Origin: PALSA-612 sp963846915
Lineage (GTDB): Bacteria > Actinomycetota > Thermoleophilia > Gaiellales > Gaiellaceae
Reading direction: 5' to 3'
DNA: 64,000 nt
Assembly (NCBI GenBank): GCA_963846915.1
Contig: CAWJXV010000009.1
Span: forward strand, 806,001-870,000
Within the stretch, counting starts at the first letter, position 1. Every line of letters starts with the position of its first letter. The translations under genes and the position numbers were made by a program. The notes below the pieces were generated by a model, which saw only the letters and a list, made by a program, of their open reading frames with translations, searched no databases and had not been told where the DNA came from. This document shows, piece by piece, positions 42,535 through 51,338 of the stretch.

Positions 42535-42873
42535 CTACGTCCTGCGTGCCCGCGCGAGCAGCACGCGGCCGAGCAGCACCACCGCCGCCAGGCCGATCAG
42601 TTGGCCGCCGAGGACAATGCGGTTCACGTCCGGGGCCGGTTTCCAGGTGACGCCCTCGTTGGTGATCACCCACGCGCCGACCGGCCTGGCAGCCAGGCCG
42701 AATCCGCCGCCGCCTCCCTCGCCCTCGTCGCTCCGGCCGCTCCCACCGCCGCTGCCGCCGCGCACCGCCGCGGCCGGAATTACCGTGACCCCCTCGCGCT
42801 CGTAGGGGTCGCCGTAGACGCGCCGCGCGGTCATCGCATCGCGCGCCTCCGCGATCAACTCCTGCACGTCCAT
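42535..42873 (-). CDS. GerW (YtfJ) family protein
   Basis: 112 residues from ATG 42873, chosen for its AAAGGAGG RBS. The frame extends further upstream without protein-like sequence. Family marks: an N-terminal helix (D-V-Q-E-L-I-A-E-A-R-D-A), V-Y-G-D-P-Y-E-R-E-G-V-T-V-I-P-A-A, a glycine-rich loop and G-A-W-V-I-T-N-E-G-V. A final hydrophobic helix (L-I-G-L-A-A-V-V-L-L-G-R-V) may anchor it. In Bacillus GerW is linked to spore germination, but the family is widespread in non-sporulating actinobacteria, so no sporulation role is claimed. Confidence 0.85.
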   Translation of the reverse strand: MDVQELIAEARDAMTARRVYGDPYEREGVTVIPAAAVRGGSGGGSGRSDEGEGGGGGFGLAARPVGAWVITNEGVTWKPAPDVNRIVLGGQLIGLAAVVLLGRVLLARARRT

Positions 42874-43234
42874 GCGTGCCTCCTTTCGCTCAGCTGGAGT
42901 GTCGCACCCGGCGGTGGGCCGGCGCATCGGGGAACTTTCGGACCGGGCAGCGAGCGAAGCCGGGACGGCGATCCTGGACGGCGAGGGTTCCTCGACGGAC
43001 CGCCGTCCCCGCACGTGTTCTTCGGCGCGAGCCGGCATTCGGATTGCCCTGCGTGCCGAACTGCTGCCTTTCGATCCGGTGCCGGGCGGCAAGCACCGCG
43101 AGCGTGACGACGGCCAGGCCCGCGAGCAGCGGCGCCAATCACGTCAACGTCCCGATCCCGCAGGACCCCGAGCCGGCTCCGGCGAGTGCCGGGAAGGAGC
43201 GAGGCAACGGCCGGCGAGTCGCTCTAGGCCGGCG
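42874..43234. other. 361-bp intergenic region, possible small membrane peptide
   Basis: Upstream of the GerW-like gene and downstream of the ECHDC3-like gene. On the minus strand a TTG at 43138 opens L-A-P-L-L-A-G-L-A-V-V-T-L-A-V-L-A-A-R-H, which would be a single membrane helix, but the rest of that frame is basic and not protein-like. I regard it as unproven. No clear promoter or terminator. Confidence 0.3.
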
Positions 43235-44053
43235 CTACTCGCCGCGCCACTCGGGCGGACGTTTCTCCAGAAACGCGGCCATGCCCTCCTGCGCGTCGCC
43301 TGCCGCGGCGTTCGAGGCCATCACGCGCCGGGTCAGCTCGTACGCCCCGTGCTCGTCGAGATCGATCTGGCGGTAGAAGGCCTCCTTGCCGATCCCCACG
43401 GTCAAGGGGCTCGAGCGCGCAATCTTCTCGACCAGCTCTGCGACGGCCGCATCCAGTTCCGCAGCCGGGACGACCAGGTTGACGAGACCCCAGTCTGCGG
43501 CGGTGCGCGCATCGATCGGGTCGCCCGTGAGCAGGAGCTGCAGGGCTCGCTTGCGGCCGACCGCGCGCGAGATCGGCACCATCGGCGTCGAACAGAAGAG
43601 CCCGATCTTGACCCCCGGCGTCGCGAACGTCGCCTCCTCCGCCGCGACGACCAGATCGCACGACGCGACGAGCTGGCACCCGGCGGCCGTCGCCGTCGCG
43701 TGCACCTTCGCGATCACCGGCTGCGGAACGCGGTGGATGGTCTCCATCGTCACCGTGCAGACGTCGAACAGGCGCTCGTAGAACGCGGCGTCGCGGGCGA
43801 CCATCTCGCCCAGGTCGTGCCCGGCCGAGAACACGAGGCCGGCGCCCTGGATCACGATCGCGCGCACCTCGCGCTCGCCCCCGACCAGCTCGAGCGCGGC
43901 GATCAGCTCCTCCATAAGCTCGAGCGAGAGCGCGTTGCGCTTCTCCGGCCGGTTGAGCGTGATCGTCGCCGCCGGGCCGCCCCGGTCGAGTAGGAGGTTC
44001 CGGAAGGCGGTGTCGCTTGCCGTCAGCGTCACGATCACCCTAGGGTACGCCAT
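43235..44053 (-). CDS. enoyl-CoA hydratase/isomerase family protein, ECHDC3-like
   Basis: 272 residues from ATG 44053 (GTG 44038 or 44032 are alternatives and would reduce the overlap with the divergent gene). Crotonase fold: I-T-L-N-R-P-E-K-R-N-A-L, F-S-A-G-H-D-L-G-E-M, A-G-C-Q-L-V-A-S-C-D, F-A-T-P-G-V-K-I-G-L-F-C-S-T. The last two blocks match the ECHDC3 subgroup. The positions that carry the two catalytic Glu in true hydratases are Gln and Gly here, so classical water addition is unlikely. The general CoA-ester oxyanion pocket appears intact. Divergent from two acyl-CoA ligase genes, which suggests fatty or aromatic acyl-CoA metabolism. Confidence 0.85.
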   Translation of the reverse strand: MAYPRVIVTLTASDTAFRNLLLDRGGPAATITLNRPEKRNALSLELMEELIAALELVGGEREVRAIVIQGAGLVFSAGHDLGEMVARDAAFYERLFDVCTVTMETIHRVPQPVIAKVHATATAAGCQLVASCDLVVAAEEATFATPGVKIGLFCSTPMVPISRAVGRKRALQLLLTGDPIDARTAADWGLVNLVVPAAELDAAVAELVEKIARSSPLTVGIGKEAFYRQIDLDEHGAYELTRRVMASNAAAGDAQEGMAAFLEKRPPEWRGE

Positions 44054-45596
44054 CGCAGCGCCGGTCCACCTCTCTCCGCTGACGCCGCTCGCGTTCCTCG
44101 AACGCTCTGCGGCCGTGTTCCCGCACACGATCGCGGTCACGGACGGCGAGCGGCAGCTGACCTGGGCAGAGCTGCGCGAGCGCTCGCGCCGGCTCGCCGT
44201 GGCGTTGCAGGAGGCCGGGATCGAGAAGGGAGATCGGGTCGCGTACCTGGCGCTGAACACGACCGAGCTGCTCGAGGCCCACTTCGGCGTCCCGGCCGCG
44301 GGCGGCGTCCTCGTCGCCGTCAACACGCGCCTGCTCGCCGACGAGGTCGAGTACATCCTCGGCCATGCGGGCGCACGCCTCCTCGTCGTCGATCCGTCGC
44401 TCGCGCCGCTCGTGGCCGAGGCCGAGGTGGAGCGGGTGCTGACGATCGGCGAGAGCTACGAGGCGTTCCTCGCGAGCGCTCCTGACGGCGAGCCGGAGAA
44501 CCGGCTCGAATCGGAGGACGACACGATCTCGATCAACTACACGAGCGGCACGACGGGCCGGCCGAAAGGCGTCATGTACACGCACCGCGGCGCCTACATG
44601 AACGCGCTCTCGGAGGCGCACCACGCGCGGCTCGACTCGCGGTCGGTCTTCCTCTGGACACTGCCGATGTTCCACTGCAACGGCTGGTGCTTCACGTGGG
44701 CGGTCACGGCCATGGGAGCACGGCACGTGTGCCTGCCGAAGGTCGATCCGCCGGTCGTCTGGCGGCTGATCGTGGACGAGGGCGTTACGCATCTGAACGG
44801 CGCGCCGACCGTCCTCGTCATGCTCGGCGCCGACGAGGCCGCGCACCCGCTCGAGCGGCCGGTGCAGGTGACGACCGCGGGCGCGCCGCCGCCGCCGGCC
44901 GTGATCTCGCGCACTGAGGCGCTCGGCTTCAGGATCAACCACGTCTACGGGCTGACCGAGACGTACGGGCCGATCACGGTCTGCGAGTGGCAAGCCGGGT
45001 GGGACGGAGCCGGCGGCGAGGAGCGCGCCCGGCTCAAGGCCCGGCAGGGCGTCGGCCTCGTCACGTCCGACCCTGTGCGGGTCGTCGACGGGGAGATGAA
45101 CGACGTGCCCGCGGACGGCGAGACGATGGGCGAGGTGGTGATGCGCGGCAACAACGTGATGAAGGGTTACTTCGCCGACGACGCCGCGACGGCCGAGGCG
45201 TTCCGCGGCGGCTGGTTCCACTCCGGCGATCTCGCCGTCATGCATCCGGACGGCTACATCGAGGTTCGTGACCGCGCCAAGGACATCATCATCTCGGGCG
45301 GCGAGAACATCTCGACGATCGAGGTCGAGCGCGCCCTCGTCCGCCATCCCGACGTGCTCGAGGCAGCCGTCGTCGCGATCCCGGACGAGAAGTGGGGCGA
45401 GCGGCCGAAGGGCTACGTGACGCTCCGCCCCGGAGCGGAGCTGACCGCCGAGGAGCTGATCGCCTTCTCGCGTGAGACGCTGCCCGGCTTCAAGGCGCCG
45501 AGCGAGATCGAGTTCGGTGAGCTGCCGAAGACGTCGACCGGCAAGGTGAAGAAGTACGAGTTGCGTGCGCGAGTCCGCGAGCGCGCGGGCTCGTGA
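44010..45596 (+). CDS. acyl-CoA synthetase (AMP-dependent ligase), first of two
   Basis: Adenylate-forming enzyme: A3 motif Y-T-S-G-T-T-G-R-P-K-G, G-L-T-E-T-Y-G-P, G-W-F-H-S-G-D-L-A, and the C-terminal catalytic Lys in K-T-S-T-G-K-V-K-K. Size fits medium/long-chain acyl-CoA synthetases. The start is uncertain: protein-like sequence begins at about H-L-S-P-L-T-P-L-A-F-L-E-R near 44071, but the nearest standard start upstream is GTG 44010, which overlaps the divergent ECHDC3-like gene. It activates a carboxylic acid to its CoA thioester via an acyl-AMP. The stop overlaps the next ligase gene by 4 nt. Confidence 0.88.
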   Translation: MSLAVSVTITLGYAIAAPVHLSPLTPLAFLERSAAVFPHTIAVTDGERQLTWAELRERSRRLAVALQEAGIEKGDRVAYLALNTTELLEAHFGVPAAGGVLVAVNTRLLADEVEYILGHAGARLLVVDPSLAPLVAEAEVERVLTIGESYEAFLASAPDGEPENRLESEDDTISINYTSGTTGRPKGVMYTHRGAYMNALSEAHHARLDSRSVFLWTLPMFHCNGWCFTWAVTAMGARHVCLPKVDPPVVWRLIVDEGVTHLNGAPTVLVMLGADEAAHPLERPVQVTTAGAPPPPAVISRTEALGFRINHVYGLTETYGPITVCEWQAGWDGAGGEERARLKARQGVGLVTSDPVRVVDGEMNDVPADGETMGEVVMRGNNVMKGYFADDAATAEAFRGGWFHSGDLAVMHPDGYIEVRDRAKDIIISGGENISTIEVERALVRHPDVLEAAVVAIPDEKWGERPKGYVTLRPGAELTAEELIAFSRETLPGFKAPSEIEFGELPKTSTGKVKKYELRARVRERAGS

Positions 45597-47233
45597 GCGC
45601 GCTCTCCTACGCACACGGCGCGAGCGACGTCCCGCTGCTCGGCGACACGATCGGCGAGCGGCTCCGCACGAGCGTCGAGCGCTTCGGAGACCGTGAGGCG
45701 CTCGTCGTCCGCCACCAGGGCTACCGCGCGACCTATCGCGAGCTGTGGGAGGAATCGGGCCGTGCCGCGCGAGGCCTGCTCGCGCGCGGGATCGAGAGGG
45801 GCGACCGCGTCGGCATCTGGGCGCCGAACCGCGCCGAGTGGGTCGTCAGCCAGTACGCGACCGCCCGCATCGGCGCGATCCTCGTCAACGTCAACCCGGC
45901 GTACAAGCGGAGCGAGCTCGAGTACGCGCTGACGCGCTCGGGCATCGGGCTGCTCCTGCTCGCGCGCGGCTTCCGCGATGCGGACTACGTCGCGATACTC
46001 GACGACGTGCGCGGCCGCTGTCCGGAGCTCGAGGAGGCGCTCGTGCTCGAGGACGGGTGGGAGGAGCTGCTCGCCGTCGGCGCCGATGTGCCCGAGCCGG
46101 TGCTCGCTGCGCGGGAAGCGGAGCTCCAGTTCGACGACCCGATCAACATCCAGTACACGTCCGGGACGACCGGGTTCCCGAAGGGCGCGACCCTCTCGCA
46201 CCACAACATCCTCAACAACGCCCACTTCATCGCCGGGACGCTCCGCTACGCGGAGGCCGACCGCGTGTGCGTCCCCGTGCCGTTCTACCACTGCTTCGGC
46301 ATGGTGATCGGCAATCTCGCCTGCATGACCCGGGGCGCGTGCGTCGTCGTCCCCGGCGAGTCGTTCGAGCCGCTCGCGGTGCTCGAGGCAGTTCAGGCCG
46401 AGCGCTGCTCGTCTCTCTACGGCGTGCCGACGATGTTCGTCGCCGAGCTCGAGCACCCGCGCTTCGGCGAGTTCGACCTGTCCACACTCCGCACCGGCGT
46501 CATGGCGGGCTCGCCGTGTCCGATCGAGACGATGAAGAAGGTGCGGACGCTCATGCACATGGAGGAAGTGACGATCTGTTACGGCATGACGGAGACGTCG
46601 CCGGTCTCGACCCAGAGCGCGGTCGACGACCCCGTCGACAAGCGCGTCACTACGGTCGGCCGCGTCCACCCGCACCTCGAGATCAAGGTCGTCGATCCCG
46701 CCACGGGCCGGATCGTGCCGCGGGGCGAGCCGGGCGAGCAGTGCACGCGCGGCTACAGCGTCATGCTCGGCTACTGGGACGACGACGAGGCGACCCGCGC
46801 CGCGATCGACCCGGCCGGCTGGATGCACACCGGCGACCTGGCCGTGATGGACGACGAGGGCTATGTCAGCATCGTCGGCCGAATCAAGGATGTGATCATC
46901 CGCGGCGGCGAGAACATCTACCCGCGCGAGCTGGAGGAGTTCCTGCTGACGATTCCGGACGTGACCGAGGCGTACGTCATCGGCGTGCCGAGCGTCCGGT
47001 ACGGCGAGGAGGTCATGGCCTGGGTGAAGCTGAGGGAGGGCGCGACCGCGAGCGAGGAGGAACTCGACGCGGCTTGCCGCGGCACGATCGCGACTTTCAA
47101 GATCCCCCGCTACTGGAAGCTGGTCGACGAGTTCCCGATGACGGTGACCGGAAAGATCCAGAAGTACAGGATGCGGGAGGCCGCGATCGAGGAGCTCGGC
47201 CTGGCCGATGCAGCCGCGATCGAAACGGCCTAG
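45593..47233 (+). CDS. acyl-CoA synthetase (AMP-dependent ligase), second of two
   Basis: 546 residues from GTG 45593, coupled to the first ligase by a GTGA overlap. Signatures: Q-Y-T-S-G-T-T-G-F-P-K-G-A-T, Y-G-M-T-E-T-S-P-V-S, G-W-M-H-T-G-D-L-A-V-M-D, G-G-E-N-I-Y-P-R-E, and the catalytic Lys in V-T-G-K-I-Q-K-Y. The sequence matches the fatty-acyl-CoA synthase subgroup (FadD/AtoE neighbours). Two tandem ligases of different subgroups suggest different chain lengths or substrates. Cytoplasmic. Confidence 0.92.
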   Translation: MSALSYAHGASDVPLLGDTIGERLRTSVERFGDREALVVRHQGYRATYRELWEESGRAARGLLARGIERGDRVGIWAPNRAEWVVSQYATARIGAILVNVNPAYKRSELEYALTRSGIGLLLLARGFRDADYVAILDDVRGRCPELEEALVLEDGWEELLAVGADVPEPVLAAREAELQFDDPINIQYTSGTTGFPKGATLSHHNILNNAHFIAGTLRYAEADRVCVPVPFYHCFGMVIGNLACMTRGACVVVPGESFEPLAVLEAVQAERCSSLYGVPTMFVAELEHPRFGEFDLSTLRTGVMAGSPCPIETMKKVRTLMHMEEVTICYGMTETSPVSTQSAVDDPVDKRVTTVGRVHPHLEIKVVDPATGRIVPRGEPGEQCTRGYSVMLGYWDDDEATRAAIDPAGWMHTGDLAVMDDEGYVSIVGRIKDVIIRGGENIYPRELEEFLLTIPDVTEAYVIGVPSVRYGEEVMAWVKLREGATASEEELDAACRGTIATFKIPRYWKLVDEFPMTVTGKIQKYRMREAAIEELGLADAAAIETA

Positions 47234-47265
47234 CCTGGGCCGTGGCTCGCGTCCGCCGAAAGACC

Positions 47266-47322
47266 GGTGCCAGACACCGAAGGATCACGCGCGGACACTT
47301 GACAATTTCGGTGTCTGACACC
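47266..47322. repeat. inverted repeat of a GGTGTCAGACACC-type motif (REP-like)
   Basis: GGTGCCAGACACCGAA (47266-47281) faces TTCGGTGTCTGACACC (47307-47322). The 16-bp arms differ by one base, and each arm is itself nearly palindromic. As I recall, such GGTGTCAGACACC units are dispersed in many bacterial genomes as REP-type elements, some linked to REP-associated transposases. Located between the stops of the second acyl-CoA ligase and the DsbA-like gene, it could also serve as a terminator. Confidence 0.55.
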
Positions 47323-47364
47323 GCAGTTTGGACTGGGCCTGACGAGCCGTGTCGGCAGGCTCGA

Positions 47365-47952
47365 TCAGGCTCGCGGGACGAGGGGGTCGCCGGCGAGCAG
47401 GCGCTCGAGGCCGCCCATGCCCCAATGGGACTCGCCGTCCGGGGTCAAGAGCGAGGGCACGCCGCGGATGCCGGCTGCCTCCGCCTCGCGGCGTACGTCC
47501 GCAAGCTGGCCGATCCGATCGGCCGAGTAGGCGGCGGCGACCGCCCCGTCCGGATCGAGCCCGGTGCGATCGGCCGCACGGCGGATCTCCGCGTCCGTCG
47601 CGATGTCCTCGCCCTCGCAGAAGAACGCCTCGTAGAGCGCGTGCTTGAACGGCCGCAGGCCGCCCTCGTCGCCCGCCCAGAGGCAGGCAGCCAGGATCAG
47701 CGTCGAGCGAGGCTGATAGCGCGGAAGGTGGATCTCGACGCCGAGTGCCAGCGCACGCCCGTAGACGTGCTGCGTCCAGTCGACCCGCAGGTGGTTTCCG
47801 CGCGGCTCGAGCAGCGCCTTCGGCGCCGGCCGCAGCTCGAACGGCAGCCACTCGACCTCGACCTCGCCGGCGTCCTCGGCCGCCTCGACCGTGCGCGACT
47901 CCATGTACGAGTACGGGCAGACGATGTCGTAGTAGAAGCGGATCTTCCGCAT
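47365..47952 (-). CDS. DsbA/FrnE-like thioredoxin-fold oxidoreductase, HCCA-isomerase type
   Basis: 195 residues. F-Y-Y-D-I-V-C-P-Y-S-Y-M near the N-terminus is the active-site region: Cys-Pro-Tyr-Ser with only one Cys, as in the 2-hydroxychromene-2-carboxylate isomerase and kappa-GST group rather than true disulfide oxidases. The cis-Pro loop near the C-terminus is G-I-R-G-V-P-S-L-L. No signal peptide, so cytoplasmic. A glutathione-like thiol-dependent isomerase or transferase is likely. Divergent from the nitrilase-like gene with a 31-bp gap. Confidence 0.85.
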   Translation of the reverse strand: MRKIRFYYDIVCPYSYMESRTVEAAEDAGEVEVEWLPFELRPAPKALLEPRGNHLRVDWTQHVYGRALALGVEIHLPRYQPRSTLILAACLWAGDEGGLRPFKHALYEAFFCEGEDIATDAEIRRAADRTGLDPDGAVAAAYSADRIGQLADVRREAEAAGIRGVPSLLTPDGESHWGMGGLERLLAGDPLVPRA

Positions 47953-47983
47953 CCGGATGTCAGACTTTAGAATCCTGGCGCCG

Positions 47984-48820
47984 ATGCGGGTAGCGGTAGC
48001 CCAGATCGAGCCGAAGCTGGCCGAGAAGGAACGGAATCTCGACCTCTGCCTGACGCGGCTCGAGGAGGTAGTCGAGCAGGGGGCGGAGCTGCTCGTCCTG
48101 CCCGAGTGCGCGATTCCCGGCTACGTCTACGAGAGCGGCGAGGAGGCCTTTCGGTTCGCCGAGGAGATTCCGGGCCCGTCCACGGAGGCGCTCGAGGAAG
48201 CCTGCCGCCGCCTCGACGCCTACGTCGTCTGCGGCTTGCTCGAGCGCGACGGAGACACGATCCACAACGCGGCGGTGCTCGTCGGCCCGGACGGTCTGAT
48301 CGGCTCGTACCGCAAGAGCCACCTCCCTTTCCTCGGCGTGGACCGCTTCGTCCAGGCGGGCGACGAGCTGCCGGTCTTCGACACGCCGATCGGACGGATC
48401 GGGCTCGAGATCTGCTACGACCTGCGCTTCCCGGAGGTGACGCGGACGCTCGCTCTCGCGGGTGCGGAGATCGTCTGCCTGCCCACGAACTGGCCCGTGG
48501 CCGCCGCCGGCAACGCGGAGCTGCTAGCCCCCGCGCGCGCGTACGAGAACCGGATCTACCTCCTCGTCGCGAACCGGATCGGGAAGGAGCGCACCGCCGA
48601 GTTCTGCGGCCGCAGCCAGATCGTCGACACGACCGGCGTCCGGCTCGCGGAGACCGATGCGACGAGCGAGGCGCTGCTCGTCGCCGAGATCGACGTCGCC
48701 CGGGCGCGCGAGAAGTCGATCGTCCCCGCTCCCGGCGAGTACGAGATGCACCTGTTCGGACACCGTCGGCCCGAGCTCTACGGCTCCCTCGTCGAGGAGA
48801 CCCAGAGCGTCACGACCTAG
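47984..48820 (+). CDS. carbon-nitrogen hydrolase (nitrilase superfamily amidase)
   Basis: 278 residues from ATG 47984, where the conserved start R-V-A-V-A-Q-I begins. An upstream in-frame ATG adds nine unrelated residues. The Glu-Lys-Cys triad is visible: L-V-L-P-E-C-A-I-P-G, S-Y-R-K-S-H-L-P, and L-E-I-C-Y-D-L-R-F-P-E. The general architecture fits N-carbamoylputrescine amidase, beta-ureidopropionase or omega-amidase types. Followed 12 bp later by the cyclase-family hydrolase gene on the same strand, it probably takes part in degrading an amide or carbamoyl compound. Confidence 0.9.
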   Translation: MRVAVAQIEPKLAEKERNLDLCLTRLEEVVEQGAELLVLPECAIPGYVYESGEEAFRFAEEIPGPSTEALEEACRRLDAYVVCGLLERDGDTIHNAAVLVGPDGLIGSYRKSHLPFLGVDRFVQAGDELPVFDTPIGRIGLEICYDLRFPEVTRTLALAGAEIVCLPTNWPVAAAGNAELLAPARAYENRIYLLVANRIGKERTAEFCGRSQIVDTTGVRLAETDATSEALLVAEIDVARAREKSIVPAPGEYEMHLFGHRRPELYGSLVEETQSVTT

Positions 48821-48832
48821 AAGGAGGTTCGC

Positions 48833-49804
48833 GTGAGCATGACCGTGAAGGATCACGAGCTCGTCCCGGAAGCGATCGTCGACAAGGACGGGCTGAAGGT
48901 CTCGAAGAGCCCCTGGGGCCCGGACGACGAGATCGGCCGGTTGAACTGGATCACGCCGGAGACGAACCGCGCGATTCTCGAGCACCTGAGCGGCGGCCAC
49001 GTCTTCGACCTCAACGTCGAGTACTTCATCGGCATGCCGTCCTGGGTCGCGGCCGGCGACCCGCCCTACGGGATCTGGATGACGCACACGCCCGACGGCT
49101 CGATCCACGACAACCTCTCGGGAGTCGGCGCAGCCGTGCACGAGCGCTACTCGTACTGCGGCGACTCGATCCACCTGTACACGCATTGCGGCACCCACGT
49201 GGACACGCTCAACCACCTCGGCCACCACGGCATGTTCTGGAACGGCTGGACGGCGGACAAGGATCTCGGCAGCCGGATCTGGAACAAGGGTGGGCTCGAC
49301 AAGTACCCGCCGATCATCGCGCGCGCAGTGCTCCTCGACGTGGCCGGGATGCACGGCGTCGACGAGCTCGAGGCCGGCTACGGGATCACCCCGCAGGACC
49401 TCCAGGACACGGTCGCCAAGCAGGGCGTCGAGATCCGCAAGGGTGACGTCGTCCTCGTGCGCACCGGGCGGATGCGGGCGTGGCCGGACTTCGACGGCTA
49501 CCTGCAGAAGCCGCCGGGGATCAACCTCCCGTCGGCGAAGTGGCTCTGCGAGGAGGCCGGCGCGATGTGCATCGCCGGCGACTCGATCGGCCTCGAGGTC
49601 ATGCCCTGGGACGAGCCGGACGCGTTCCTGCCCGTCCACGCGTACATGTTCGCGACCGCAGGTGCGCAGATCATCGAGGTCGTCAACATGGAGGAGATCG
49701 CAGCCGAGAAGCAGTACGAGTTCGCCTTCCTCGGCTTCCCGATGAAGCTCCGCGGCGCAACCGGGGCACCGATGCCCTCGTACGCCGTGCCGCTCCGCGA
49801 CTAG
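48833..49804 (+). CDS. cyclase-family metal hydrolase (kynurenine formamidase-like)
   Basis: 323 residues from GTG 48833 with a strong AGAAGGAGG RBS. The signature H-C-G-T-H-V-D-T-L-N-H (HxGTHxD) provides the metal ligands of the cyclase/KynB fold, and G-D-V-V-L-V-R-T-G-R is the usual second block. At more than 320 residues it belongs to the longer subgroup, not to the 210-residue KynB enzymes. Members hydrolyse formamides, isatin or cyclic amides. It is co-transcribed with the nitrilase-like amidase, and a strong bidirectional terminator follows. Confidence 0.88.
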   Translation: MSMTVKDHELVPEAIVDKDGLKVSKSPWGPDDEIGRLNWITPETNRAILEHLSGGHVFDLNVEYFIGMPSWVAAGDPPYGIWMTHTPDGSIHDNLSGVGAAVHERYSYCGDSIHLYTHCGTHVDTLNHLGHHGMFWNGWTADKDLGSRIWNKGGLDKYPPIIARAVLLDVAGMHGVDELEAGYGITPQDLQDTVAKQGVEIRKGDVVLVRTGRMRAWPDFDGYLQKPPGINLPSAKWLCEEAGAMCIAGDSIGLEVMPWDEPDAFLPVHAYMFATAGAQIIEVVNMEEIAAEKQYEFAFLGFPMKLRGATGAPMPSYAVPLRD

Positions 49805-49816
49805 CGGCGACTCGGT

Positions 49817-49852
49817 TCGAGCGTGGCCGGGTCACACCCCGGCCACGCTCGA
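49817..49852. terminator. strong bidirectional terminator
   Basis: Perfect 15-bp arms (49817-49831 and 49838-49852) with a 6-nt loop lie exactly between the stops of two convergent genes (49804 and 49871). It is the best terminator-like structure in the window. Confidence 0.75.
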
Positions 49853-49870
49853 CAGTCCCCCGGCCGTGAC

Positions 49871-50893
49871 CTACTCGAACACGTCCAGCGGTAGCAGGGC
49901 GGAGACGAGCGGGTACGGGACGTCCACCGCCTCCGAGATGCGGAGATCCACGCAGGCCGAACAGAGGGCGTAGGCGGCCGGGCGCTCGAAGGCGTAGCGG
50001 CGCTCGAGGTGGGCGATCATCTCGACCAGCGCGGCGCGCGCGGCGGCGTTCAGGTCCATCCCCGCGTCGACCGGGATGCCGACGGTCGCGAACGAGCGCT
50101 CGACGCGGCGGCCGCCCGGCGTCTCGTAGGCCGGGAACGACGGCGCCGGCACGTCGTGAACCGCGAAGCGCACGGTCACGGTGCCTCCGACCTCGATCGC
50201 CGTCCCGCAGACCTCGCCGTCGCCCTGCGCGAAGTGGAGGTCGCCGATCGAGAACAGCCCACCCGGCACGTCGATCGGCAGCCAAAGCTTCGAGCCCGCG
50301 ACGAGCTGCCGGATGTCCATGTTCCCGCCCGTCTCGCGCGGCGGGATCGTGCGGGCGCCGTCGGCGGCCTCGGGCGGAACGGCTCCCTCCGGCATCGAGT
50401 CCGCGACCGGCTGGCCGCGCTCGCGCAGCGAGTCCTCGCGCGCGAGGTAGCCGGCGAGCCGCTCCGGTGACGGCGCCACGCCGACGACACCCGCGAACAT
50501 GTCCTGCGGGACGGCGACGCCGGGGAGCTCCTCGGAGCGCGCGACGCGGTCCGCGATCTCCCACTTGACGAGGTACGGCTCCGGGAACAGGTCGGCGAGG
50601 AAGCCGAAGCCCGGGATGACCGCCGTCGTGCCGAAGTGATCCGGCTCGTATGCGACGAACTCGACCTCGAGCACGTTGCCAGGCTCCGCGCCCTCGACGT
50701 AGACGGGCCCCGTGATCGGATGCGCGAGCCCGAGGTCGAGCTTCCCCGCGTCCGCGTGCGTGCTCTCGCGCGTGAGCTGGCCGCCGATGCCGTCGATGCA
50801 GTCCAGCGTGACCTCGTCGGCGGGCGCGACCGTCGCCGCGGGCCGCAGCCCGGGGTGCCAGCGGTTGTGGGCGCTCGAGCGGGGAACGATCAC
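49871..50893 (-). CDS. acetamidase/formamidase family protein
   Basis: 340 residues from GTG 50893, chosen because it forms a GTGA overlap with the GAF gene. The frame is open further upstream but antisense to nothing meaningful. Family marks: H-N-R-W-H-P-G-L-R-P near the N-terminus, G-P-V-Y-V-E-G-A-E-P-G-N-V-L-E-V, G-G-N-M-D-I-R-Q-L and G-D-L-H-F-A-Q-G-D-G-E-V-C-G-T-A. FmdA-type enzymes release ammonia from formamide or short amides. With the nearby amidases it fits a nitrogen-scavenging theme. Cytoplasmic. Confidence 0.9.
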   Translation of the reverse strand: MIVPRSSAHNRWHPGLRPAATVAPADEVTLDCIDGIGGQLTRESTHADAGKLDLGLAHPITGPVYVEGAEPGNVLEVEFVAYEPDHFGTTAVIPGFGFLADLFPEPYLVKWEIADRVARSEELPGVAVPQDMFAGVVGVAPSPERLAGYLAREDSLRERGQPVADSMPEGAVPPEAADGARTIPPRETGGNMDIRQLVAGSKLWLPIDVPGGLFSIGDLHFAQGDGEVCGTAIEVGGTVTVRFAVHDVPAPSFPAYETPGGRRVERSFATVGIPVDAGMDLNAAARAALVEMIAHLERRYAFERPAAYALCSACVDLRISEAVDVPYPLVSALLPLDVFE

Positions 50894-51312
50894 AGGAGCC
50901 CGCCCACCTGCTGTGCGGCCGCGCTCGCCGCGTCGATCTCCTCCTCGCTCCACTCCCGCGTGCGGCCGAGCTGGTGCAGCGAGACGATTGCCGCTACGCG
51001 CCCCTCGCGGACGATCGGGGTCACGATCTGCGACCGCAGGCCTCCGTAGAGCTCGAGCATCTCGCGGAAGTGCGGCTCGTCCGATGCGGCCAGGCAGTCA
51101 GGCTGCACGACCTGGCGCCCCTGCTGGACCTCGAGCACAACTGGCTGTCGGGCCATGTCCGGCGTGGCCACGCCCTTGATCGAGGGCGTCCCGTCGGCGA
51201 GCGCCTCGTGCGTGACCGGGAACACGTCTCCGGCCACGTCCTGTCGGAGCGTGACGCGGCTGGCTCCGGTCGCGGCGAGGAGCTGTTCCAGGACGGCGTC
51301 TATCTCGGTCAT
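50890..51312 (-). CDS. GAF-domain protein
   Basis: 140 residues forming one GAF domain: L-L-A-A-T-G-A-S-R-V-T-L-R at the start, S-Q-I-V-T-P-I-V-R-E-G-R-V-A-A-I-V-S-L-H-Q near 93-112 and a final amphipathic helix. No output domain is present. It is translationally coupled (GTGA) to the formamidase gene, so it may sense a small molecule linked to that pathway or modulate the enzyme. Ligand unknown. Confidence 0.8.
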   Translation of the reverse strand: MTEIDAVLEQLLAATGASRVTLRQDVAGDVFPVTHEALADGTPSIKGVATPDMARQPVVLEVQQGRQVVQPDCLAASDEPHFREMLELYGGLRSQIVTPIVREGRVAAIVSLHQLGRTREWSEEEIDAASAAAQQVGGLL

Positions 51313-51338
51313 CCGACTCGCCGTGGATTATCGAGCCG

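Noticed and set aside
42535..42873. Evidence of sporulation from the GerW-like gene
   Set aside because: The family is widespread in non-sporulating actinobacteria and no other sporulation gene is present here.
42890..43138. Small membrane peptide on the minus strand
   Set aside because: One hydrophobic helix after a TTG, but no RBS and the remainder is basic and unstructured. Mentioned only in the intergenic entry.
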